From positions 744,001-808,000 of the forward strand of contig JAFCMP010000479.1 in assembly GCA_017506865.1 (NCBI GenBank): DNA of 64,000 nt, read 5' to 3'. This DNA is from Tribonema minus. Taxonomy: Eukaryota > Sar > Xanthophyceae > Tribonematales > Tribonemataceae. The notes beneath the pieces are model-generated. The model was given only the letters and a program-made list of their open reading frames with translations, ran no database searches and was not told the origin of the DNA. Of this stretch, positions 37,342-49,400 are shown one piece after another; position 1 is the stretch's first letter; each line of letters starts with the position of its first letter. The translations under genes were made by a program, and so were the position numbers.

Positions 37342-37490
37342 GTGGCCCTACAAAGATCCAAATTTCTAAACTTCATCTTCAGCTGGCAAACTTCAACAAC
37401 AATTGGATTCGATCGAGAGAGTCTGTGTGTGTGTGTGTTTTGTGCCTCACCAGTAGCCACCTACTGCATGGCTAGTGCGGAAGGCCCGGC
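37342..37490. promoter_or_regulatory. Probable bidirectional promoter of TENA-B and TAF1B
   Basis: Only 149 bases separate the start codons of two divergent genes, so the core promoters and both 5-prime untranslated regions must fit here or overlap the genes. The region contains a short GTGTGTGTGTG run. No TATA box is evident. Confidence 0.5.
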
Positions 37491-40400
37491 ATGTCGGACG
37501 CCGATGAAGATGAGTTTGAGGAGGAAGGGGAGGAGGAGGACGAGGAGGCTGACGATGCCTGGACGCTGCCGTCTCTGGCACAGCCCACGATGCCAAAGAA
37601 GACCACGACTGTGGGAGCTTCCTGCGGCACTTGCGGCAGCACAAAGTCATATACTACTCCTGAAGGAGAGGTGTACTGCGAGGACTGCGGGTGAGTGTTT
37701 TTGGAAGATGGCTGAACTCCCTGCGGGCACCAAGCGAGAATCTACGCTGGTCCTTGCAGCTACCGACGTCATGTGCACAAGTATCGGGTCGCAAGCAGGC
37801 GTTATTGACTCGCCTGCGTGACCAGACCACCGCTGGTCTTACCTCCGAAGAAGTAAGCCAAACGCAGGTGGGTTCCTTCGGATCGCCCAGAACTGCTCAG
37901 CAGTGCAGCCTCGTTTTTCATAGTGAAGCACTACGAGGACGAACAGAGTAATAATTTCGCGGTGCAGTGCAATAGATTTCTGGGGTGCCCATTGTATGAA
38001 GCAAGTTGATATCCAAGCCCTGCTGCATACAGTGCCTCAAACAGGTGAAGCACCGTCTCATGGGGGTCAGAACGAGCAGCACTTGGCAGTGAGTCCATGT
38101 GCAGCATTTAGAAAACGTGCAGACCTTGAATTGGCAGCACAACAGTCACAGTTAGATTATTGGCATCGGGCAAGAACTTGAGGTGAAATATGCGACTTGG
38201 CGCATCACACAATGACACGCACGCACACACGCACGTGCCACGCAGCGCGCGCTTCGAGCTCATCGGCAACGAGCAGATGATGCTCAACTGCCAATCACCA
38301 CATACCCAAAGTCACTATCATTATACAACATACAGGCACACAATCTCTCCAACGCACCCCCCTCCCCTCTCCCGCCTCCCCCCTACCAATGCGCATACAT
38401 ACACCCATACACGCACTCACGCACTACTGCACGTACCACGCAGCGCGCGCTTCGAGCTCATCGGCAACGAGCAGATGGAGCTCGGGCTCGAGGAGTGGGG
38501 CGGCATACGCAGCCGCAAGATCCGCGTCGTGCGCGGCGCCGCCGCAGACCGCGCCAGCACGCACGTCGCGACCGCCGCCGCGCTGCGCGCCTTCCAGGCC
38601 ACCGCCGCCGCGCTGCTGCGCGCCCTGAGCGCTGCTGCGGGGCTGCGCGACGCCGCGCCGCTGCTGCACGTCGCAAGGAACTTGTGGGCGGCGTATCTGG
38701 CGGCGTGGAGCGCGCGGTCGCGGTACCCGCTGCAGGCCGCGTTCTACGCGGGGTCGGGGATGACGCCGCGCACGCAGCGCCGCGGCTGGCCTGGAGAGGG
38801 GTCTGAGGGGCAAGAGGGGGAGAGGGAGGGGTCTGAGGGGGAGGGGGAGGGGGAGGGGTCCAAGGGGGAGGGGGAAGGGGAGGGGGAGGGGTCTCAGGGG
38901 GAGGGGGACGGGGAGGGGTCTGAGGGGGAGGGGGAGAAAGATCGAAAAGCGCCAGCTGTGTTGTTGAATGGGGCAAAGAAAGCGGCGGCGCGCAGCAAAG
39001 GACAGCTGTCATCGGGCAAGCGCAAGAAGCCGAAGGACCGTGCAGAGGCGTCGGACGACGATGAACCGCGCAGAAAGCCAGACGCAAAGGCGCCGCCAGC
39101 CGCCGCGCAGCCCCTAAAGCGCAAAAAGCCTCCTGCGGCGACAACAGCGGCGACGGCCTCCAAGTCCAAGCTGCCGCCACTGCTGCGCGGCAGCGGCGCG
39201 CGAAAGCGACCAGCGCCCGCCGCCGCAGACAAAGCATCAGCAGCAGCGGCGGCAGCGGAGCCGCGGATGAAGCCGAAGCAGCGCCACCGCGCCGCCGGCG
39301 ACGTCAAGATAGGCGATGTCCCCGAGGAGGAGGGCGGCGGTTTCGTACTGGGCTCGGGAACGATCCGCGTGGCGCCGCGCCGTTCCGAGCGCGCGGTCCC
39401 GACGCGCCAGGGCACGCACGGCAACAGGGCGTACGTCGCGCGCGTGGCGGCAGCGAAGCGGGCAAAGGCGGCTAAGGATGGGCGGCAGCAGGGGAAGCAG
39501 CGGCGGCGGCGCGCGCGCGGCGCGGAGCAGACGCCCTCGGAGCTTGTCCGTCCGACGTGAGTCGCGCGTGTTTCTTTGTATATTGCTCGCACCGAGGCAG
39601 GCTATGTTGGATGATGTCGTGATGTCCGTCCGCGTAGACAGGTTCTCTTTGAGTATGGCGACATGTACTTGCAACGTTGTGCGTTTTGGCGCCGCGCGGC
39701 GCGGAGCAGACGCCCTCGACGCTCGTGCGTCCAACGTGAGTTTGCGTGCATCTCTCTTATCGACTGTCTGCACCAAGGCACGCTTTGTTGGATGATGTCG
39801 TGATTTCCGCGTCAATAGGTTCTCTTTGAGTAGAGCCACGTGTGCTTGAAATATTGTGCGTTTTGAGGCGGCGGCGCGCGCGCGGCGCGGAGCAGATGCC
39901 CTCGGAGCTCGTCCATCCGACGTGAGTCGCGCGTGAGTCGTGCGTTTCTTTTACTAGTTTTTTGCATCGGCACGGGCAGTGGGTCTGTATGTATGGTGTT
40001 GTAGTTTGTGCGCGCCATGTTTGTCGATGAGTATGGCGACATGTAATTGCAACATTGTGCATTTTTTTGCTACAATGCGCCGCTGTATTGACCGCAGATG
40101 TGGACCTCAAGTAAGTGAGCAAGGGGGTGCGGACCAGACGCCCTCAAAGCTCGTCCGCTTGACATGGGTCGCGCGCGTTTCTTTTTCTATTGTTTGCATC
40201 ATGCGGGCAGTGGGTATATATCTACGATGATGTGTTGAGTTTCCAGCTAGACACGTCTTTTCGGGTGTTGCGGGCAGTGGATATATATCTTCGATGATGT
40301 CTTGAATCACCAGGTAGACATGTCTTTTCGGGTATTGCGATATGTACTTGCAACGTTGTGCATTTTGACGCCGACGCTTCCTCGCCCGCGGCAGTACCGC

Positions 40401-43400
40401 TGTGACGCGCTGCTGCGGGTCAGGGTTAGGGTTAGGGTACGGCGCGCTGCATCAGCTGCGCGGCAGTGCTCTGCAGTCTACTTGGGGGTTACGGCTAGGG
40501 TTAGGGTTAGTTTTGGGTTAACTAGAGCGTTAGCACTACCCTAGTAGAGAGTGAAAACTAGGGTTAGGGCTAGCGCAGCGTCAGTGCAGTGCTGCAGGCT
40601 GCCTGCTTGGGTCATGGCCTAGGGTTAGGTTTTGGGTGAGGGTTAGCGCTACTTGTAGAGAGTGCCAACCAGCGTTAGGGCTGACGCAGCGTCAGTGCAG
40701 ATGTGCATGGCGTCCGTGACATTGGCACGGTTAGGGTCACAGTCAACCCTTAGCCTAACCCTAAGCATGTACCTCACAGTTCACCCCGTCAAAGTGTGCA
40801 GCAGCGGCAGCTGACCACGCCGCTGCCGCTGCTACCCTCCACGCTGCCGCCGCCGCCGCGCAGCATGGAGCTGGCGGCAGCGCTCACGTACCTGGCGGCG
40901 CGCTGGCTGCGGCTGGGCGTGCTGCCCATAGACGTCGCGCGCTGGTGCCGCGACGGCACGCTGCCGTACATCAACGCGTACGAGCGCCTGCCGTCTGCGC
41001 TGCGCGACGCGGTGCGCCCCATCAGAACGTTCTTCCGGCCGCAGAACGCGCCCACAGCTGCCCAGGTGGGTCTGCATTATGTTGCCGCAAGTGTGCGCTT
41101 TCCGTGCAGCATCTTCAAGTTGAAGTTTGCTAACGCATACGCGCGGCTGCCGGCGGCGCTGCGCGAGGCGGTGCGCCCCATCAGAACGTTCTTTTGGCCG
41201 CAGAACGCGCCTACGGCGAACCAGGTACATACTGTAGGTCTACCTTTTTTGTTTTACGCCAGGTTGGTGCTGTTTCAGCACTTGTGCTTCAAGTTGAAGT
41301 GTGTCAACGCGTACAGCAGCGGCGCTGCGCGACTTGGTGCGCCCCATCCGCGCGTTCTTTCGGCCGCGGAAAGCGCCTACGGCTGCTCAGGTAGGTACTG
41401 TAGGTCCGCTTTTTTTTTGTGCCGCAGGTGTGCCCTTTTCCATGATTGATTCTTCAAGTTGAAGTGTGTCAACGTGTACGAGCGGCGGCCGGCGGCGCAG
41501 CGCGCGGCGGTGCGCCGTGTTCGAGCTTCCGGCCGCGGAGCGCGCCGGGTACTTTTTTTGTTGTCTCTCGCCTGGGGGGAGGGGCGCGCAAAAGCCTGGA
41601 TGGTATGCACATGTCTAGCTTGCTGCCAGAACCTCAGTGCATGTGTCGTGTCTGGAACTTTGAACGGCCAGGTGCGTGTGTCGATCCGCATTTTTTCGCC
41701 GCAGGTGTGCGCTTTCCGTACTTCTTCTTCTTCGACTTGAAGCGTGTCGACGCGCCTTTGAGGCGCAGAAGGCGCGGCGTCGCTCGTGTGCTTTAAAAGT
41801 GTTTGCGCGCGGCGCACATGTGATCTAACGAAATGGGTCTTGCTACTTCAAGTTGAAGTATAGCACGCACATCGAACTACGGCCGTAGCGCGCGCTTGCT
41901 GAATGCGGGGCAAGAAGCATCCTGGAGCACCACGAAGAGTTCACAGTGCTTGTAAGGTGCTGTCAAAGAGCAGCGCGTCTGGGAGGGCAAATGGCGCGAT
42001 GGTGTTGACAGGGTTCAATGCAGGCACTGTTCAGCCACAAAATTCAAGCAGTGCACCTGCAACCTCCATCAACGGTGCCGCGGGAACCTCCGTGACATGG
42101 GTTTGCTGCCATTCGCTGTGCTGCTCCTGGCCCCCGCATGCGTCCCAGTAGCGAGAAGTTGTCATGCTTACTTGCACCAATCAAGCCTTGCACAGACGCC
42201 CTTGTGCTGCGCTGGCATTACACTCATGCCGTTGTGTCGCCTGGGTTCATAGCTTATTCATTCGCCGTCATTCTCCCGCATGTGTTGAGTCTCAGTGCAG
42301 ACGTCGCACTACGACTGCTGTGTCATATGTACCCTCCTATGCCCGCTCGTCACCACATGCATCTACCTACGTCCTGCTTGTCATACATGCCCCGCTCACC
42401 ACATGTACCTGCCTACCTGCTCGTCATATTTAAACCTACCCTACCCCTGCTCATTACATGTACCTACCTACCCCTGCTCATCATCAGTCATGCCTACTTC
42501 CGCTCGTATGTTCCCACCTACCCACGCTTGTCATGCATACCTACCTACCCCCGCTCGTCACATGTACCCACCTACATACCCCCACATCACATATACCGGC
42601 CTACCCCCGCTTGTCATATGCAAACCTACCTCCCCCCCCCCCCCCCCCCTCATCATACGTACCCCCCTGTTTGCTGCGCCCCCCCAGATCATGTTCCTGG
42701 CAGAGCGATTCGCAATGGCGGCGGGCGCTGACATGCCACCCCTCAACGCGCATCTCGTGGGCGCCAGGCTGGCACAGGTGACCTAGCTTCCTCTGCTGCG
42801 CTGTAATGCACGTACATGTAGGGGGGTATTAGCGTGATGAGCGCCGCTGAGGCCTGCGTCTTCTCTTTGTTCAAGTATCAGGAATGAGAGTGCTTGACGT
42901 GCGGTGGTGCTCTAGTGATTCATTAAGCTGCGCTATACGCTGCGCTCATGACGCTAAACTGGATGAAGAATTAGTGAATATTGACTTCTCCTATGGTTCG
43001 CCTGTGCTTTTGCTTCAGGATTGTTGTGAAAGGCTCAAAAGCTGTGAGAAATTGATTGATGACATCGTACATGAAACATTCCACACATTTTGACCTCATT
43101 GGATAAGGTAGTTTGAAGTAAAAAACAGAATGGGTTTTGGTGAGCAGAAAAACATTTTGATATGACGTGATTCTGGTGTTGCCTCAGGAATCTTTGATGT
43201 AAAATGAACTGTTGCTGAGCAATTGCTGCATCGCTGTCGATATGTATTGCTTACGGAGATGTGAACACCCAACATGCACCTCGCGGGTGCCAGAAGTAAA
43301 CGGACAAACACCCCCATTTTCCTCCAGTTGCGCTGCGAACCACATACTTAGACATGTGCCGGTGAGCACAAATTTATTTTGCAGCTGTGCTGCGAACCGT

Positions 43401-46400
43401 GTTTAGACATATGCCTGTGATGAGAAGTGCCGAGTGCTGCAGAAGCATTTGTTGAATCACAAAGTATTGCAACGTATTGAAGTACGGAGGCAAACATCTA
43501 GAAGTATGTGACTATGGTACCGCAGAAGTGTGTACTTGCATTACTTGAAGTAATCGAAGTACAAAGACAACTGCCGGTACGAATAGTCCTTTGCTGCTCG
43601 CCCCTTTCAAGTATTTATGATCACAGCACACGACCACTTTTTTGCTTTGTTTTAAATACAGAGGCCAGTGTCAGTGACTCATGGTGTTGTGCATCTGTTG
43701 GCGACTAAAGATGCCACGCCGCTCGCAAACGAGATTGAAGTATGATCACCGCACGTTTCTGTACGTCTGCGTATACTGTAGCGCACACAACGCCTTGTTG
43801 TGCCTTCACGCGACAGTATGATCACCTTGGCACTTCGGGTTGCTACTTACCACAGTGCCTCACTTCCGACTCACTCTACTTCGGTCCATTTCACTGTTGT
43901 GCACGCAGGCGCTGGGACTGCCTCAGACAGTGCTCGACACATACAATGCGCTCATAGAGGTATGTCTTCAGAAGAGCTCGATTGGCAAGAGGGGAACAGC
44001 CCAGACCAATTAAGGCCATGCCGAACAGTAAACAAGATATACAAAATGTGGCGGAAAAGTATGAATTACTGTTTGTACTGACTGATTATTCAAATCATCA
44101 TTGGCGATTTGGACGACATTTTTGACTTTCCAAATGAATACCAAAGAAATACTTGTGGAGTGCACAACCCTACCCCTAACCCTAGCCCCTCATCTCAGTT
44201 CATGCGGTGCTGCTCATCAACTCTGCTTTGGAGTGACGTAATCGTAATCGCCACAGAGCCTGCAACAGTGGTAGCAGTGAGATTGACCCTAGTTCCTAGA
44301 AGTTTGTTTGAGAACTAGAGGAAGTCCGCGCTCATACGAACAACCTCTTCATGGGTAAAGGGGCTTTTGATGAACACCACCCACCTATCCACTTCGAAGC
44401 CTTTTATTAATTCTCAACAAGTTATGATGTGCGTGCCCCTGAGGCCCTGCACCCGTGGCGTGTGTGTAGCCTGGATGCGGCTACCCGTGGGAGCTCACTG
44501 TCATGCGCATGTCGCCATGAGCAGGGACACCGACGCAGTGCAAGGCTAGCATGAGAAATGAGCTGGTAATAGGCGGTGCGCACTGCAGGTGACACGAAGG
44601 CCCGCACCCTTCCTTCTAACTGTGATGAAAGGCCGCGTCACCAGTCGCCTCACACAAGATGCACTGCAGGTGATACAAGGGCTCCACACTCTTACAACTG
44701 AGATGAAAGGTCGCGTCACCAATCGCCTCGCGGCAGGAGTGCGCTTTACCTACCTACCTACCTGTACAACTGAGATGAAAGGCCGCGTCACCAATTGCCT
44801 CACGGAAGGAGGAGTGCGCTGTACTGACCTACCTGCGCGCCGTACGTACATACATACCCACATTGTTTCACATCACTTGTCGCCGCAGTTTCACCAGGCT
44901 GCCATGGGCTGGAGCCCTCTCTCGCAGCAGCAGCACCGCTCGTGTCCCCCCCCCCCCCCCCCTCAACTCTAACCCCACTGAAGATCCTGATCTCGCCGCT
45001 ACAATCCCCCCCCCCCCCCCCCCCCCCCCAATCAACAACATGGTGTTTGACCCCAGCAACAGAGCCCCCGCAACAATCTTTAGTTGTCGGCTACATTTCC
45101 GCCCACAATTGTGCCCCCAGGTGCTGTTCCTGTGCATGTTCATTCCCGCATTCCCAACCTCAACCCAATCTCATCCACTCTTTACCCCTCCTCCCCCCAC
45201 CCCCTAAACAAAAAACCGTTCATGCTGAACTCTCCAGCCACGCATACACCAAATACTGGCTTTGCCGCCATGCTGTCTGCCCGTATTGCGCTCCCAGGCT
45301 GCCGTCCCATGCCCCCCCAAGCACTTCAAGAACAGCGCGAGTGTGTACCCCCCCCCCCCCCCCACCAACAACATGGTGTTTGACCCCCAGCAACAGCCCC
45401 AGCAACAGAGCCCACTGCAATAATCTTCTGTCGCCGTGTCCATCCCCCCCTTCGCTCTGCCCCCAGGCCGCCGTCCCCGTGCCCCCCCCCAAGCACTTCA
45501 AGAACAAGCGTGAGTGGCACACGGCTTCGGGCGCGGAAATGCGAGCTCAACACGTGGAAAAAGCTCGCGCGGTCAAGGCCCTGCCCGAGTTCTTGGGGGG
45601 TTTCCTGGCCCATGCTAGCCCCGCGCACCTCATGGCACTGCTGGTGGTGGCCTCCAAGCTGAGCCCGCGCTGGCAGCGGTGGCTGTATGAGAGGGGGGGG
45701 CGTGTGCAAGGTCGGGGACGTGCGCATACATGAGGGCACTTAATGATTACTATTTGTATACAAGCTTAGCCCGCGCTGGCAGTGGTGGCTGTATGAGAGA
45801 GGAAGACGCGTGCGAGGTGGGGGCGTGCGCATACACGAGGGCACTTTGCTACGGTTACCATACTGAAGTGTTTCTCAAGCATTCTGTACTTCAATCATAG
45901 AAGTACACTTACCACTGCTTCAAGCGCTTCAAGACGTGTTGAGAAACTCGTGGGCAGCGGTGGCTGTATGAGCATCATGCGCACGCGCCACAGGGGGGGG
46001 GGGGGGAGGGGCGAGCGTATGCGTGTGCGCTGGATAGCAGTGTTCTTGTTGCACTTTGAAGTAGGTTGTGTCAAGTTGATGGAATGCAAACCTGCTTGCA
46101 AACACCAAGTGTATGTACACTGGGCCTAGTGCTTTGAAGCAGTATGTTTGCGGTGCCTAGAGTAGGTGCGCAGCGGTGTGCGCATGCGGTACGCTCCGAC
46201 TTCGATGCATGCCTCCTGTGCAGAGCACCTTGATGTCCAACTGAGCACTGCTTCCTGAGAGACACAGGAGCTTGCAAGAGGCGCAGACTCAGTTACCCTG
46301 TACAAAGCTCTTAAATTAAACAAATGAACACACAGCGCTCAGCACCGTGCGTACCTACCTACACTGTCCGCACCAGACAACCCTGTAAGCGCAACGGTCT

Positions 46401-49400
46401 CCCTACGCACGCGCCGTGCGTTCAGACGATGACAGCGTGCCGCCACCCTCAATGGCCGTGCCGCCGTTGGAGGCGGCGGCGCTACTGCTTTCAGACCACA
46501 ACGCTCAACGCTGCGCATGCCTACCTACCCCTTTTTGCCAGAGGATCCTCTGCACACCAGCGCTCAACCTGATGCATACGCACGTACGTGCCCCACACAC
46601 GCAGGCGCCACCGCCGCCGCGGCCGCCCCTGGTGCCGCCGTCAGCATACACACCCACCTGAGACGCCGCAGCTTTGACACCACAGCGCTCGGCAACCTTC
46701 ATGCATACCTGCGTACCCTGTACACAACCCCCACGCCATATACTTCACATAGCACTATGCTCAATGCTCTGCTCTGTGTGCGGGCAACAGCGGCTACGCC
46801 GCAGCGCCGCCGCCGCGCGACTGCAGCGTCGCGCCGCCGCCGCTGGTGCCGCAGACGGACGCGTAAGCCCATGTCGTGAACTGACACAGCAATGCACTGC
46901 TTTGCGTGCAGGCGACTGTAGCAGCGCGGCGCCGCGTGACTGCGCCGCCGCGCCGCCGACGCCGGTGCCGCAGACGGGGGCGGAGGCGCTGCTGCTGCCG
47001 CGCCGCGACTTGGCGGCGTACCTACGGTATGCGGAGGGCGTGGTGCACGCGCACCTCGACCTTGATCACGGTTGGTGCGGCATGGCTCATCAGCACGCGG
47101 GCTACCTCGAGGCAAGGGCTCCACTACATGCTGTACACTGCTTTTGAAGTACGGTGCACACTTCAAGTCCCTGTGCTGTGAGTGCTGTAAAACTGCCGTG
47201 GTGCGGCGTGGGTCATCAGCACGCGGGCTACCTTGAGCGACCGCCCGCCTACAAACTGTGTACTACTGTACTCTTTGAAGTGTTTTGAGAGTGCACCTCG
47301 ACCTTGACCGCGACTACTGCGGCATGGCGTACAGCACGCGGGCTAATTTGAGACAAGGGCCCCGACATACGTTGGTGTGTTACTTGACTGTTCATCATTT
47401 CAGCATACTTAACATTGGTCTCAATTACGATTTAGCCCTTCTTCATGAGAGTTCATGTGGGACTAAACCGCGCAACCCTCTTTTTGTGCAGTGGTCTCCC
47501 TTTCCTGGTTTACGGAATCACGCCTAGGACAACACCCGAAAAGGTTATGTCTGCAGCTGCTCGTAAAGCTAAAAAGTCATCCTACTACATACTGGCATTC
47601 AGGATTAGACAGACGATGACCAAGATTGCTTGCCTTGCACTGCAGGAGCTGGCAGCCACCATAGAAGGCAGCGACTTCGCCTCCCAGCCATCGCCAGACG
47701 CAGCTGCTGAAGGAGTTCGGCAGAGCGTGCAGCGCATGTTATACGGCCTCGAAGACCCGTCTTTGGGTGGGTGCCGGGATGTCACTCTGCTGTATGGCTG
47801 CACCACGAGTATGGTGCATGGTCAATGAGGGAAGGATCTGCCTTACGTACACACAATGGCCTTCGCCAAGTTGAACTGCCCGCAACAACTGGCTTCATGT
47901 GACGAGGGGCCTCGAACTGAGCTTAGGGCTGAAGGCGTTAGAGCGGTGAGCCAGGCGGAGCTCATTGCCTGTATGGGTCGTGGTGAGTCACCAGTTGAAC
48001 CGTTATGGCACTCTTCAGCTCTCCCATGCCCACGTATTGGTTTTGCGTGTCTCTGTGCGCGCAAACGATCGACGTGCAGCTGCCTGAACCTTGAAGTTGT
48101 GCCGCATCGAGCAGGGAGGCGCGGGAGCGACGCACACAGTCAGCTAGCAGGATTAGGGCTTGGGCTAGGGTTAGGGTGAGGGTTAGGGTTTGGCTGGCAG
48201 GCGCTGTGGTTCAGTCGCGCACACATTTGTATATATCTCGAGTGTATGTGTTTATCATCGGGACAATAAGCCTGTCGTTGACCCCAGAGAGAGCCGTCAG
48301 CAATGGCCTGTCCCTCGTCATATCAGAGGCGAAATGCAGTCGTTGCAGCGTTGCTCAGCTGCAAGCCATTTCAGCGCAGGGTCCTTCTTTGTGCAGAGCT
48401 CTGCAAACTTCAAGTTGAAAACTTCGCCCCCGCGCAACCGTAATTGTGCTGCCACGTGGCCTGAGCAGCACCACCACGCTCTGTGCGGAATACGCGTGCT
48501 AAAGTTGAATGTACGATGCTGTCTCAGATCTGTTATAGCAATGCTCCAGCTGCAAGCCATTTCAGCGCAAGGGGCCCATTTGCGCACTTCAAGTAGACTG
48601 CTGCGCACTTCATGTTTTGAGTTTGTGCCTCCGCCGTCAAGTGACTTCAGCAGCAGCGCTACACTGCAGACAGACGAATATGAGCTTGCACTTAAGACAT
48701 TGTCTCTCACATTTCTGGCACCCGCTGCTTGTCGATACATACCATTGCTGCCCTCGTCCCTGACATGCCTCTTGTGTTTTTCAAATGCGCATGTGCCTAC
48801 CGCATGGCAGCAACAGCAGACCCGCTGGACCGGGAGGAGCAGCACCTCACAACACATGTGAGCGTTTCCATGCAATGATTTGATCGCTGACTGTGAACAA
48901 GGCGCCAACTGTGCAGTTCTGGCTGCGCTCAATAAGCTGTGCAAGCGCGCGTGCATGGAGTAGTGCTGCAGTCGTTTGTTGTGTTGTGCTAGGCTTGGCA
49001 GCACGTGCAGTTTGAGATCATGACCAACTGACTGCCAGGAATGGTCTGAGGATTTTCTAACTCTGCAGTGTGCTCGCACGAAGTCCATCGTCGTGCCACT
49101 TCCCTGGACTGGCGCTGTCGCTCTTGCACATCTCCCGTATTTCACCCGTTTCATGTCACTCTTCGGTGATGTTTGCGGGGCCTTGCGTGCGCGTGACATT
49201 GTTGGAGTAGGCGCGCTGACACTCATTGCAGTCAGTGGTAGAATATACTAGAGCAAGTGCTGAGCAATGCTGCTGACGCTTCAGCAGCATTTTAGTCAAT
49301 TACATTGTCATCTGCAGTCCAGCATAACCTCATGTGCTGCGGGGCACTGTCACGTGCATCAGATATGTAGTGGGCACCTTGGTCATTAGCAGTAGCTGTG

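Noticed and set aside
37691-37951. Continuation of TAF1B exon 1 into LLTRLRDQTTAGLTSEE
   Set aside because: It looks protein-like but needs a frame that no splice pair supplies; the 21-base exon 37760-37780 keeps the phase. It may be a decayed exon and should be checked with transcripts.
48318-49226. 302-codon open frame on the minus strand
   Set aside because: It runs antisense across a small TAF1B exon and intron, has a Cys/His/Ser-rich composition with no motif, and no related sequence pattern; chance open frame.
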